Positions 27,122-38,205 of a DNA stretch of 64,000 nt are shown in pieces (positions within the stretch are counted from its first letter, which is position 1; the number at the start of each line of letters is the position of its first letter). The translations under genes were made by a program, and so were the position numbers. This DNA comes from an uncultured Pseudomonadota bacterium (GTDB lineage: Bacteria > Pseudomonadota > Gammaproteobacteria > Steroidobacterales > Steroidobacteraceae), in NCBI GenBank assembly GCA_903884105.1, contig CAISDJ010000071.1, positions 1-64,000 on the forward strand. Direction: 5' to 3'. The notes under the pieces were generated by a model. It was not told where the DNA came from, ran no database searches, and saw only the letters and a list, made by a program, of their open reading frames with translations.

Positions 27122-28057
27122 ATGGACCCAGCATCGAGGATGATGGCAGGCGAATTGCAGTTCGCGAGCCAGGGTGCCGATAAAGTCGCGCTCACGGTGA
27201 GCGAGGGCGAGGCCAATGGCATCGCCTTCCAGTTCGTCGCGGAACTCGCACAGGAGGTGTCGGCAGGACACGTCGAGCTGCCGGCATTCCCGGATGTCGC
27301 GATGCGCGTGCGCAAGGTACTGGCAGACGAAAACGTCGGCGCCGAACAGATTGCCCGCATCGTGGGTTCCGAAGCCGGCCTTGCGGCGCGTGTGCTGGCA
27401 TTGGCCAATTCCGCTGCGCTCAATCGGAGCGGCAAGCCCATCAGCGAGCTGCGCAGCGCAATCAGTCGCATCGGCCACAACAACGTGCGTACGGCAGCCG
27501 TGTCATTTGCGATCAGCCAGTTGCGGCGTGCCGGCGAGCTGCGACCGATCATCAAGGAACTCGAGGCACTCTGGAAGGAGGCGACCATGGTGGCCGCCCT
27601 GTCGCACGCGATTGGTTCGCGCTGTCAGGGCGTCAATTCCGATGAGGCGATGCTGGGCGGTCTCATGCACAACGTCGGCAAGATCTACATTCTGGCGCGC
27701 GCCCACAAGCATCCGGCCCTCTTCGCCGACGTCAAAGCGATGGGGTCGATCATGCGGTCATGGCATTCGAATATCGGCAAGGCCATCATCGAGAACTGGG
27801 GCTTTGCAGAGCAGATTGCGGATGCGGTCGGCGAGCACGAGAACATCGACAGGCGAGGCGTCCTTCCTGATGTCACGGATGTCCTCACGGTGGCAGCGAT
27901 CATGGCCGCTTTCTTTGGCCAGGAGGCTGATCTCGAGCTCAATATGCAGGGTGTCCGGGCTTTCACGCGCCTTGGCCTGGACAATGAAAAATGCGCACAC
28001 ATCATGCGCGACTGCGTCGACGAGATCGCTGCGCTGCGGACTGCGCTCGGCGACTGA
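27122..28057 (+). CDS. HDOD-domain signalling protein
   Basis: This 311-residue protein carries an HDOD domain at about 55-250: LPAFPDVAMRVRKVLAD, VGSEAGLAARVLALANSA, ISRIGHNNVRTAAVSFAI and GGLMHNVGKIYILARAHKH. HDOD proteins are HD-related modules that lack a full metal site and act in signalling or regulation; the metal-binding HD pair is indeed not intact. Its place directly after cheB (34 bases) and a strong RBS (AGGAGG, 27109-27114) make it the last gene of the chemotaxis operon. Exact role unknown. Confidence 0.9.
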   Translation: MDPASRMMAGELQFASQGADKVALTVSEGEANGIAFQFVAELAQEVSAGHVELPAFPDVAMRVRKVLADENVGAEQIARIVGSEAGLAARVLALANSAALNRSGKPISELRSAISRIGHNNVRTAAVSFAISQLRRAGELRPIIKELEALWKEATMVAALSHAIGSRCQGVNSDEAMLGGLMHNVGKIYILARAHKHPALFADVKAMGSIMRSWHSNIGKAIIENWGFAEQIADAVGEHENIDRRGVLPDVTDVLTVAAIMAAFFGQEADLELNMQGVRAFTRLGLDNEKCAHIMRDCVDEIAALRTALGD

Positions 28058-28204
28058 CCGAACCGCGTGCGATCCCTCTCAAATAAATGGCGGGTGGGGT
28101 CGGCACAGTAGCGGAATCTTGCGGCACACGGACGTAGTGCCTCGATCGCATTCGGACGAACCGCGACCCGTGGGATCTGTCTCCTGTCCATGCGGGGTGT
28201 AGGG

Positions 28205-28531
28205 ATGAGCCAGACTCTTCTGCAAGCGACGATCGTCCCCATAGCCGGTGAGTTGTGCCTGCTGTCTACTGCCGCGAAAGCGGACTGCGCCTATCCGCAG
28301 GCACCCATTGCGATCCCCAATGGCGGCACCGCATCGGAAGCAGAGATGACTGCGGCCGCCGCGGTCTGCAAGCAGTGCAACAGTGATGTCACTGCCTGTC
28401 TGGCCTGCCTGCAGGATGAAACCGCTGCCAATGCGGCCATTGAAGAACTTGCGAGCAACGTCGCCAAGTCCAACGCCCAGGTGCGGGCCTTCAAGTCCAA
28501 GAAGGCTTGCCACGGCGGGCCGGATGCCTGA
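28205..28531 (+). CDS. small exported cysteine-containing protein of unknown function
   Basis: This 108-residue protein has a likely signal peptide ending in STAAKA, with mature start DCAYPQAP. The mature region is helical and charged. It resembles small exported gammaproteobacterial proteins with CxYPxAP near the mature N-terminus and a helical VKQ...V.AYL.CL segment. Here the two aromatic positions are cysteines (VCKQCNSDVTACLACL), giving six cysteines in the mature protein. No function is known. It stands alone between the HDOD gene and leuS. ATG 28205 is preferred over the GTG/TTG-type extension upstream. Confidence 0.6.
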   Translation: MSQTLLQATIVPIAGELCLLSTAAKADCAYPQAPIAIPNGGTASEAEMTAAAAVCKQCNSDVTACLACLQDETAANAAIEELASNVAKSNAQVRAFKSKKACHGGPDA

Positions 28532-28556
28532 GGCATCCCCGGCAGCCGACCTCTAG

Positions 28557-31313
<2,757 letters not shown>

Positions 31314-31420
31314 GCGATGCCAATGATTCCTCAAGCAGGCGAATAATGGCATCATCCGGCGCAAGTCCCTCCAGCGGCACCGTGTGGCTGCAGAGCGTTC
31401 CCGCATACCCGTGAACACCC

Positions 31421-31978
31421 ATGCCAACAAGCTACCGGCCTGAATCACCCACCGTGCACGTCGCCCTGACGATCGGGCCTGCGTTACCTTGTCGCGTCGG
31501 CTTTGCCGCGCTGCTTCCGTTGTTGTTGTTGTTGCTGCTGGCGGGCTGCGGGTGGCAGCTACGAGGTTCGGAGCAACTGCCCGCGTCGATGTCCGCGACC
31601 TATCTCGACTCCGCGGACCAGCACAGCGACTTCGATAGGGCGCTGCGCCGAAGCCTTGATGCTGCAGGCGCCAGACTCGTCGCCGGCAAGGATGATGCCG
31701 GGGTCGTGCTGCGAATCCGCAAGGACTCGACCGGGCGCCGCGTCCTGGCCGTTTCTGCTCGCAACACTCCACAGGAGTACGAGGTCTACTACGCGATCGA
31801 ATACTCGGTGGAGGTGGGCGGCAAGGAGGTGATTCCCTTGCAGAGGCTCGAGCTGGTCAACGACTTCAGCTATGACGAAGCGGCGCTGCTGGCCAAGGAA
31901 CGCGAAGAGGCCGGATTGCGCGCCGCGCTGGCCAGGGATCTGGCGGGACTGGTCCTCAGGCGGCTCGCCTCATTGTGA
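31421..31978 (+). CDS. lptE: LPS-assembly lipoprotein LptE
   Basis: This 185-residue lipoprotein plugs the LptD barrel for LPS export. A long n-region precedes a Leu-run signal (five TTG codons in tandem) and the lipobox LLAGC with Cys43. The mature protein has the family start GWQLRG, then an alpha/beta fold with EYEVYYAIEYSVEV. leuS-lptE order is classical, but holA, which normally follows lptE, is absent here. A start further in (GTG 31454) is possible. Confidence 0.93.
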   Translation: MPTSYRPESPTVHVALTIGPALPCRVGFAALLPLLLLLLLAGCGWQLRGSEQLPASMSATYLDSADQHSDFDRALRRSLDAAGARLVAGKDDAGVVLRIRKDSTGRRVLAVSARNTPQEYEVYYAIEYSVEVGGKEVIPLQRLELVNDFSYDEAALLAKEREEAGLRAALARDLAGLVLRRLASL

Positions 31979-32038
31979 CCGCTGCGAGGCCTGCGGCAGC
32001 CGAGCACCGGGTTCTGCAAGCCCCATGCTGAAAACTCC

Positions 32039-34993
32039 GTGCTAAAAGCCCATTCGACGGCACCGGACACGACTCTCGCGAGAGACGAGCGCGCCGCCAT
32101 TGGCCTTTCCTTGCGTCGCTACGCGGCAGCGGGGTTTGTCGCGATCGTGCTGATTGCGGTCGTTGCGGTGACCCTCGTCGGGCGGGTGCTGGATGCAGAG
32201 CGACAGTCCCGCGACGCAGTGAATGCCACCCACAACTCCCTTGATCTCCTGCAGCAGTATTACGCTTCCTTGCAGGACGCCGAAAGCGGTGCTCGTAGTT
32301 ACATCATCACGAATGACCCCGAGCTCCTTGGCCCCTACGAAAAGGCAGAATCCGAGGGCGGCAGCCGGTTGGTAGCGCTCGAAGCGGATTTGCAGGATCC
32401 GGAGGCTCTGCAGCTCCTGAGTCGCCTGGCTGCGTCAGCGGACGAGCAGCGCGACTACTACCGCGGATTGATCGCACTCCGCCAGCAGGCTGGTTTTGCG
32501 GCGGTTGCCAGAACCATGGGACAGCAGCGGGCCAGCCGGCCCATGGACTCCATCCGGATCGAGGTGGAACAGCTCGACGCCCGCCTCGACGCCATCCTGC
32601 AAGAGCGTCTTGCGACCAATATAGCTGGCGCGGAACGAAGTGAGCGGGTGGTGAGCGGCCTGATCATTGCCGGCGTCCTGCTGGTGCTGCTGATCGGCTG
32701 GCGTCTGCTGAACGATATTCGCCGGCGGCGGCAGGTCGAGATCGAGTTGCGGATCTCAAGCGCCGTGATCGGCGCCACGATGAACAGCATTCCCCAGGGA
32801 ATCAGCGTCTTTGATGGGGACTTGAGGCTCATCGCGTGGAATCCCCAGTTCACGGCGCTGCGCGGAATCGACGTGGAGGTCGTCAAGGTGGGTATGACGT
32901 TCGGCGATGTTGTCCGCCTGGGCGTGCAGATGGAGGATGTGTCCGGTGCTGCAGGGCCTGCTCCCGGCGGCACTACTCGTCGGGAAGTGTTCGATCGAGT
33001 GCCACACGCCAAGGAGCTGAAGCGCGCCGATGGCGTGATGCTCGAAGTCAGGGGCCAGCTTCGCGACGACGGAAACTACATCCTTACCTACACGGATATC
33101 ACGCAGCTCAAGCGTTCCGAGCTGGCTTATCGGGATCAGGCAACCCGGCTGTCGTCGATCATGGACGCGGCCGTCGACGCGATCATCACGATCAACGAAA
33201 GCGGCAGTATTGAATCATGGAGCAAGGGAGCGGAGCGGCTGTTCGGTTATCGAGCCGAGGAGGTGATCCGCCGGAATGTCAGCATGCTGATGCCCGAGCC
33301 GCACGCCTCGGGCCACGATGGCTATCTCGGCAGGTACATGACCACCGGCGTCAAACGCATCATGGGTGTCAGGCGGGAGATGGAAGCCCGACATCAGGAC
33401 GGTCACGCAATTCCCGTCGACCTCGGCGTCAGTGAAATGGTGATTGGCGGGCGGCGGCTGTTCATCGGTGTCGTTCGGGACATTACCGAACGTCGTGCGG
33501 TCGAACGGCTCAAGAACGAGTTCGTCACGACCGTGAGCCATGAATTGCGCACGCCCCTGACGTCGGTTTCTGGCGCCCTCGGGCTGCTTGCCGGAGATGT
33601 CGCCGGTGCCATGACGCCGCAGGCGAAGCGGCTGGTGGATATCGCGCAGCAGAACAGTGCGCGCTTGATTCGACTCATCAACGACATCCTCGACCTTGAA
33701 AAGGCAGAGGCGGGACGGCTCGACCTGCTGCTCGAGCGGCAGTTGCTGCTGCCCGTGGTAGCGGCGGCGCTCGACACCAGCAGGGGCTTCGCGGATAGCC
33801 GTGGGGTCGGGCTCAAGCTGGAGGCGGATAGCGTCGACGGGCTGGTTCAGGTTGACCGGGATCGCCTGATCCAGGTCCTGTCCAACCTGTTGTCGAATGC
33901 CATCAAGTTCTCACCCGACCGCGGTGTCATCAGGGTGCGCGTCGAACGTGAAGGAAGAATGCTGAAGGTCATGGTCATCGACCAGGGCCCCGGCATACCC
34001 GAAGCGTTTCGTTCGCGGATCTTCCAGAAGTTTGCACAGGCCGACAGCTCCGATTCCCGCGCGAAAGGAGGTACCGGGCTTGGTTTGTCGATTGCCCAGG
34101 CGCTGACCGAAAGGCTGGGTGGCGTCATCGGCTACAGCAGCACGCCTGGCGCGGGAGCCACGTTCCATGTTTCCCTGCCCGAATGGAATGCTGCCAGCAG
34201 CGTTGTTCTGCCCGTGCCTGCTGCGGAGCCGGGATCGCGGGTCCTGGTCTGCGAAGACGACCCGGACATTGCCGCAGTCCTCGTCGAGCTGCTGGGCAGA
34301 TCGGGGCTGCACCCTGTCGTGGCCGCGAGCGCGCAGGCCGCGCGTCAGCTGCTCCGCGAGCATCCTTTCGATGTCGCCTTGATCGATCTCAACTTGCCGG
34401 ATGCAGACGGGCTCGAGCTGATTGCAAGCCTGAGGAGCGATCCGGCTGCGCAATCCCTGCCGATGATCGTGATGACTGCGCGGCATGAGCAGGGCAGCGC
34501 CGCGCTGCTGCAATCCCTGCAGCTCGCTGACTGGCTCGCCAAGCCGATCGATTCGGTACGCCTGCTGAATTCCATCCAGGCCGCCTTGCGTGGAACGGAT
34601 CCGCACCGCTATCGCGTGTTGCACGTCGAGGATGACGGTTCCCTGGTCGAAATGTTGCAGGCCATGCTGGATTCCGAAGCTGACGTGACCAGCGCTCGCA
34701 GCCTGGTCGAAGCCAAAGACTGGTTGGGTCGTGAACAGTTCGACCTCGTCATCCTCGACATGGGGTTGCAGGACGGATCGGGCCTGGAGTTGCTGCCCCT
34801 GCTGCGGGGAGGCAATGCGTCGGCACCCCCTGTCGTGCTCTACAGCGCGACCGAAGCCAGTCGGGAGGTGGCTGCTCAGGTCGAAGCGGCTCTGGTAAAG
34901 TCGCGGGATTCAATCGAGCAGCTGCTGTTCACCGTGCGCCATCTGGCGCGCCGCCATGCCCGTGAGGGCGCCCCGGCAGAGAGGGTAACTTGA
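32039..34993 (+). CDS. hybrid sensor histidine kinase (CHASE3-PAS-PAS-HisKA-HATPase-REC-REC)
   Basis: This 984-residue protein has TM1 at about 31-50, an extracytoplasmic CHASE3-like helical sensor (LQDAESGARSYIITND at about 77-92) and TM2 at about 203-222. Two PAS domains (about 240-355 and 365-490) lead to HisKA with phospho-histidine H501 (VSHELRTPLTSV). The ATPase (DQGPGIPE, GGTGLGLSIA) is followed by two receivers with D783 (LIDLNLPDADG) and D907 (LILDMGLQDGSG-like). It starts at GTG 32039. It is the first gene of a phosphorelay operon with a lone receiver and Hpt. Signal and output are unknown. Confidence 0.92.
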   Translation: MLKAHSTAPDTTLARDERAAIGLSLRRYAAAGFVAIVLIAVVAVTLVGRVLDAERQSRDAVNATHNSLDLLQQYYASLQDAESGARSYIITNDPELLGPYEKAESEGGSRLVALEADLQDPEALQLLSRLAASADEQRDYYRGLIALRQQAGFAAVARTMGQQRASRPMDSIRIEVEQLDARLDAILQERLATNIAGAERSERVVSGLIIAGVLLVLLIGWRLLNDIRRRRQVEIELRISSAVIGATMNSIPQGISVFDGDLRLIAWNPQFTALRGIDVEVVKVGMTFGDVVRLGVQMEDVSGAAGPAPGGTTRREVFDRVPHAKELKRADGVMLEVRGQLRDDGNYILTYTDITQLKRSELAYRDQATRLSSIMDAAVDAIITINESGSIESWSKGAERLFGYRAEEVIRRNVSMLMPEPHASGHDGYLGRYMTTGVKRIMGVRREMEARHQDGHAIPVDLGVSEMVIGGRRLFIGVVRDITERRAVERLKNEFVTTVSHELRTPLTSVSGALGLLAGDVAGAMTPQAKRLVDIAQQNSARLIRLINDILDLEKAEAGRLDLLLERQLLLPVVAAALDTSRGFADSRGVGLKLEADSVDGLVQVDRDRLIQVLSNLLSNAIKFSPDRGVIRVRVEREGRMLKVMVIDQGPGIPEAFRSRIFQKFAQADSSDSRAKGGTGLGLSIAQALTERLGGVIGYSSTPGAGATFHVSLPEWNAASSVVLPVPAAEPGSRVLVCEDDPDIAAVLVELLGRSGLHPVVAASAQAARQLLREHPFDVALIDLNLPDADGLELIASLRSDPAAQSLPMIVMTARHEQGSAALLQSLQLADWLAKPIDSVRLLNSIQAALRGTDPHRYRVLHVEDDGSLVEMLQAMLDSEADVTSARSLVEAKDWLGREQFDLVILDMGLQDGSGLELLPLLRGGNASAPPVVLYSATEASREVAAQVEAALVKSRDSIEQLLFTVRHLARRHAREGAPAERVT

Positions 34994-35388
34994 GCCGACG
35001 ATCCCTGCAGAGTGTCCTCTATGTCGACGACGAACCGGATATCCGCGAAGTCGTCGAGTTGAGCCTGACGCTTGCGGCGGACCTGAAGGTCGACTCCTGT
35101 GGCTCCGGCGAACAGGCCATCAAGATGCTCGCCACGCTGCGTCCGGACATGGTGCTTCTCGATGCCATGATGCCCGGGCTCGATGGCCCGGCGACACTTG
35201 CCCGCATGCGTGCCGATCCTCGCCTCGCGGGCATCCCCGTCGTTTTCCTGACGGCCAAGGCCTTGCCCGCGGAGATTCAGCGCTTTCTGGCGCTCGGGGC
35301 CGTCGCGATCATTCCCAAGCCCTTCGATGCACTCAGGCTGGCGGAACAGGTGCAGACCATCTGGAACGGGCTTGCCGATGCGGGATAA
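34990..35388 (+). CDS. single-domain response regulator
   Basis: This 132-residue receiver has no output domain: VLYVDDEPDIREVVEL at the start, phospho-acceptor D58 (MVLLDAMMPGLDG), VFLTAKAL and IPKPFD. TTG 34990 overlaps the kinase stop (TTGA), implying coupling. It is probably an intermediate in the relay with the hybrid kinase and the Hpt protein that follows. Confidence 0.92.
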   Translation: MSRRSLQSVLYVDDEPDIREVVELSLTLAADLKVDSCGSGEQAIKMLATLRPDMVLLDAMMPGLDGPATLARMRADPRLAGIPVVFLTAKALPAEIQRFLALGAVAIIPKPFDALRLAEQVQTIWNGLADAG

Positions 35389-35752
35389 GCCACCGGACAC
35401 TGCTGCGTTCCATCGGTCTGCCGAGCTGCAGCACCAGATGGAGCAGATTGGTGCGCGCTTCCTCGACCGCGTGCTGCCCGATCTCGATGCGATGGAAGAG
35501 TTGCTGGCGGAGTTGGGTGCCGGCAACGCCTCGGCAGCCGCTGCGCTCGAAATGGTTGCGCACCGTATTCGTGGGAGTAGCGCCATTTTCGGCTTTTCAA
35601 TGTTGAGCGAAGCGGCCGGCGCGATTGAGGCGCTACTGGCGTCAGTACAGTTGCATGGCGATCCCGTCGTGGCGATGCCCGCCATTGCCGAAGGAATGGC
35701 CGCCGTCCGGTCAGCGGCGCAGGCGTTGGGCGCCAGTCACACTGCACGCTGA
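35378..35752 (+). CDS. histidine phosphotransfer (Hpt) protein
   Basis: This 124-residue helical protein has the Hpt signature MVAHRIRGSSAIFGF, with phospho-histidine H62 in the H-x-x-R-G-S pattern. Its start (ATG 35378) lies inside the last codons of the receiver gene, and its stop overlaps the next ATG (TGATG). It would shuttle phosphate between receivers of the hybrid kinase and the lone receiver, or to a regulator encoded elsewhere. Confidence 0.85.
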   Translation: MRDKPPDTAAFHRSAELQHQMEQIGARFLDRVLPDLDAMEELLAELGAGNASAAAALEMVAHRIRGSSAIFGFSMLSEAAGAIEALLASVQLHGDPVVAMPAIAEGMAAVRSAAQALGASHTAR

Positions 35753-36297
35753 TGGCAAGCGCGCCAGACTCTGCAGCCGGGTCCGCGCAAGGCGTCGTCC
35801 TGTCGACTTCCGTCGTGACGGTTGCCGATGTCGGGCCAGTTGCCTGCCGTGAGCTGCTGACTCCCTTTGGAATCGAGGTTGTGGTGCTCGAATCCAGCGT
35901 TCCAATCCCCGGATCCTATTGGGGTGAGAGTGAGGCGGGGCTGATCGGGTCCCGGGTCTACTGCCGAAGCGATACGCCGGTGCACTCGCTGTTGCACGAA
36001 GCGTGTCACTTCATCTGCATGGACAAGCGCAGGCGCGCAGTGCTTGAACGTGATGCGGGCGGCGACTTCGGGGAGGAGAATGCCGTGTGCTGGCTGCAGA
36101 TCGCACTGGCTGACCATCTTCAAGGCATGGGCGCCGCCAGGATGATGGTGGACATGGATGCCTGGGGCTACACGTTCCGGCTGGGATCGGCGCAGGCGTG
36201 GATTGAACAGGATTCGGATGACGCGCGGACGTGGCTTCAGGTAAAGGGGTTGCTGGACGCGAGCAGGGGCATCACGTGGCGCCCGCGGAACGATTGA
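35752..36297 (+). CDS. conserved protein with HExxH motif, possible zinc metallopeptidase
   Basis: This 181-residue protein has no signal peptide or membrane segment. A helix with LLHEACHFICMD supplies an HExxH motif (about residues 82-86). A downstream stretch GGDFGEENAVCWLQIALAD holds glutamates that could be the third zinc ligand. The sequence between (SYWGESEAGLIGSRVYCRSD) and after (DMDAWGYTFRLGSA) looks conserved-protein-like. No family name is certain. It is translationally coupled to the Hpt gene (TGATG), which suggests a shared role, and lies 12 bases before folA. Confidence 0.65.
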   Translation: MASAPDSAAGSAQGVVLSTSVVTVADVGPVACRELLTPFGIEVVVLESSVPIPGSYWGESEAGLIGSRVYCRSDTPVHSLLHEACHFICMDKRRRAVLERDAGGDFGEENAVCWLQIALADHLQGMGAARMMVDMDAWGYTFRLGSAQAWIEQDSDDARTWLQVKGLLDASRGITWRPRND

Positions 36298-36309
36298 CCA
36301 GGGGGATAA

Positions 36310-36795
36310 GTGGACATCTCGATCATTGTTGCGGCTGACGAGAACGGCATCATTGGCAAGGAAAACCGGTTGCCGTGGCGTCTCGCCGCCGACATGAAGC
36401 ACTTCCGTGAACTCACGATGGGGAAACCGGTATTGATGGGCCGGAAGACGCATGAGTCAATCGGCAAGCCCCTCCCGGGGCGGCACAACATCGTCATTAC
36501 GCGCAACCGCTCTCTCGAGATCGAAGGCTGCACCGTCGTGACGTCGCTTGACGATGCGCTCGACGCCGCTGGCGATGTCGACGAAGTCATGATCATCGGT
36601 GGCGCCGAACTCTATCGCGAGAGCGTCGGCCTTGCGAACCGCATCTATCTCACTCGGGTGCACACGGCCGTGGAGGGGGACGCCGTCTTTCCCGAGATCG
36701 ACTACGACGAGTGGTTCGATACATCGATCGAATCCCACGCACCCGATGAACGCAACGAGTTTCCGTACAGCTTCGAAGTGCTCGAGAGGCGCTAG
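36310..36795 (+). CDS. folA: dihydrofolate reductase
   Basis: This 161-residue enzyme reduces dihydrofolate with NADPH. Landmarks are IIGKENRLPWRLAADMKHFRELT (catalytic Asp in AADMKHF), PVLMGRKTHESIG, the NADPH-binding PGRHNIVITRN and IIGGAELY. The start is GTG 36310 with GGGGG 5 bases upstream. It converges with kmo, 12 bases away. Confidence 0.97.
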   Translation: MDISIIVAADENGIIGKENRLPWRLAADMKHFRELTMGKPVLMGRKTHESIGKPLPGRHNIVITRNRSLEIEGCTVVTSLDDALDAAGDVDEVMIIGGAELYRESVGLANRIYLTRVHTAVEGDAVFPEIDYDEWFDTSIESHAPDERNEFPYSFEVLERR

Positions 36796-36807
36796 GGATC
36801 CTCTGTG

Positions 36808-38190
36808 CTAGGACAGCGGCGGTAGCCGGGATTCAATCAGTTTCGTGGCCTCGGCGAAGTCCACCTCGTTCAGGGTTGTCGCGTTCCGCGTCAGTTCACC
36901 GAGAATCCCGCTCTGCGTCGCGCCTCTGTGCAGGGCGGTGCTGTAGGGAATTTCGTGGTGGAACATCACCATGGAATAGCGGGGAATGAAGCGGCCCGGA
37001 AAGCGTCGCTCGAGTTCGAGCGAGAGGGTCTTCTGGAGCTGGAACACCGGTTCGCGAACCGTGTCCCGCATTTCCTGGTAGTTTTCGATGGCCATCTTCG
37101 CGATGGCGTCGGTATCCGGCTTGCGGCGACTGGCATAGGCATCGCACGCCTCAGGCCACGGTAATACGGCCAGCAGTTCGTCCAGGATCGCGCAGTCCTC
37201 GAACGCGCAGTTCATGCCCTGGCCGTGGAAGGGCACGATGGCGTGTGCCGCGTCGCCCAGCAGGACGATGTGACCGTCTGCAGACCACTGCCCGCAGTAC
37301 ACCGTGCCCATGCGTCCCGTGGGATGGGCCGCGAACTCTTCCGCAAGGTCTGGCATCAGTTCGAGTGCGTCGGCGAAGTGCTCTTCGAAGAACCCGATCT
37401 GGCGACGCGCGTCGGCGAGGCTCTCGAAGCTCGTCGTGCCCGCATGCGGCAGGAACAGGGTTACCGTGAAGGTCCCATCGGTGTTCGGCAACGCAATGAG
37501 CATGAAATTGCCGCGCGGCCAGATGTGCAGCGCGCGCGGGTCGAACTGGTGGTTGCCGCTGGAATCGGCAGGCAACGTCAATTCCTTGTAGCCGTGCGCG
37601 AGCATTTCCTCCTTGACGTCGGTGGAGTACGCGGCAGCCATCGCGTGCCGGCATGGCGAGCCTGCGCCATCCGCGGCAATCACTCGCTCGAGCGGCAGGC
37701 GATAGACGTTTCCGGAAGGGGTATCCCGCATGCGGATCATGCGGTGCGCGAAATCCGGGCCCTGGCATTCCTGCGAGAAGCCGATCACCGCATTGGGCAG
37801 TCGGGACAGTTCATCGAGCAACACGCAGTTGAGCGCCGAGCGCGACACGGAGAAGATGGACTCGCGTTCGTTCTGCCCGTACGGGATGAATTGGGTTGCA
37901 CCTGCAGTGTCATGCAGCATGCGCCCCGGCATTGGAATCAGCAGGGGCTCGACGGCAGCGAACACGCCCGCGGCCTTCAGCGCCGCGATGCCTCGATCCG
38001 CGAGGGCGAGGTTGATCGAGCGGCCGCCGGTGGTCGTGTCGATGCGCGGATCCGGGCGTCGCTCCAGCAGCAGCACCGGTACGTCGCGTCGCGCCAGCAG
38101 GATCGCCATCAGCGTGCCCGCGAGCCCGGCGCCGATGATCGTCACGACCGGGCGCGTGCCCGTTTCAGATGAAGTTGAAGCGGTTGTCAT
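36808..38190 (-). CDS. kmo: kynurenine 3-monooxygenase
   Basis: This 460-residue flavoprotein hydroxylates kynurenine. It has the N-terminal FAD-binding GAGLAG (about residues 21-26), a second FAD motif GDAAHAIVPFHGQGMNCAFEDC and, unlike generic hydroxylases, the KMO segments SINLALADRG and EIPYSTALHRG. It is last in the operon haaO-cyclase-kynU-kmo, and the upstream kynU stop is 15 bases away. The C-terminus has no obvious membrane anchor, typical of bacterial forms. Confidence 0.95.
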   Translation of the reverse strand: MTTASTSSETGTRPVVTIIGAGLAGTLMAILLARRDVPVLLLERRPDPRIDTTTGGRSINLALADRGIAALKAAGVFAAVEPLLIPMPGRMLHDTAGATQFIPYGQNERESIFSVSRSALNCVLLDELSRLPNAVIGFSQECQGPDFAHRMIRMRDTPSGNVYRLPLERVIAADGAGSPCRHAMAAAYSTDVKEEMLAHGYKELTLPADSSGNHQFDPRALHIWPRGNFMLIALPNTDGTFTVTLFLPHAGTTSFESLADARRQIGFFEEHFADALELMPDLAEEFAAHPTGRMGTVYCGQWSADGHIVLLGDAAHAIVPFHGQGMNCAFEDCAILDELLAVLPWPEACDAYASRRKPDTDAIAKMAIENYQEMRDTVREPVFQLQKTLSLELERRFPGRFIPRYSMVMFHHEIPYSTALHRGATQSGILGELTRNATTLNEVDFAEATKLIESRLPPLS

Positions 38191-38205
38191 GGGTAAGTCC
38201 TGGCT

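Noticed and set aside
27176-27183. GCCGATAA octamer at the start of the HDOD gene
   Set aside because: No -35 element at the proper distance and located after the start codon.
31316-31353. GATGCCA/TGGCATC inverted repeat just after leuS
   Set aside because: Arms of seven bases 24 apart, no T-run; too weak to call a terminator.
31520-31541. Tandem TTG/CTG codons in the LptE signal peptide
   Set aside because: A trinucleotide repeat cannot shift the frame, and Leu runs are normal in signal peptides, so phase variation is not supported.
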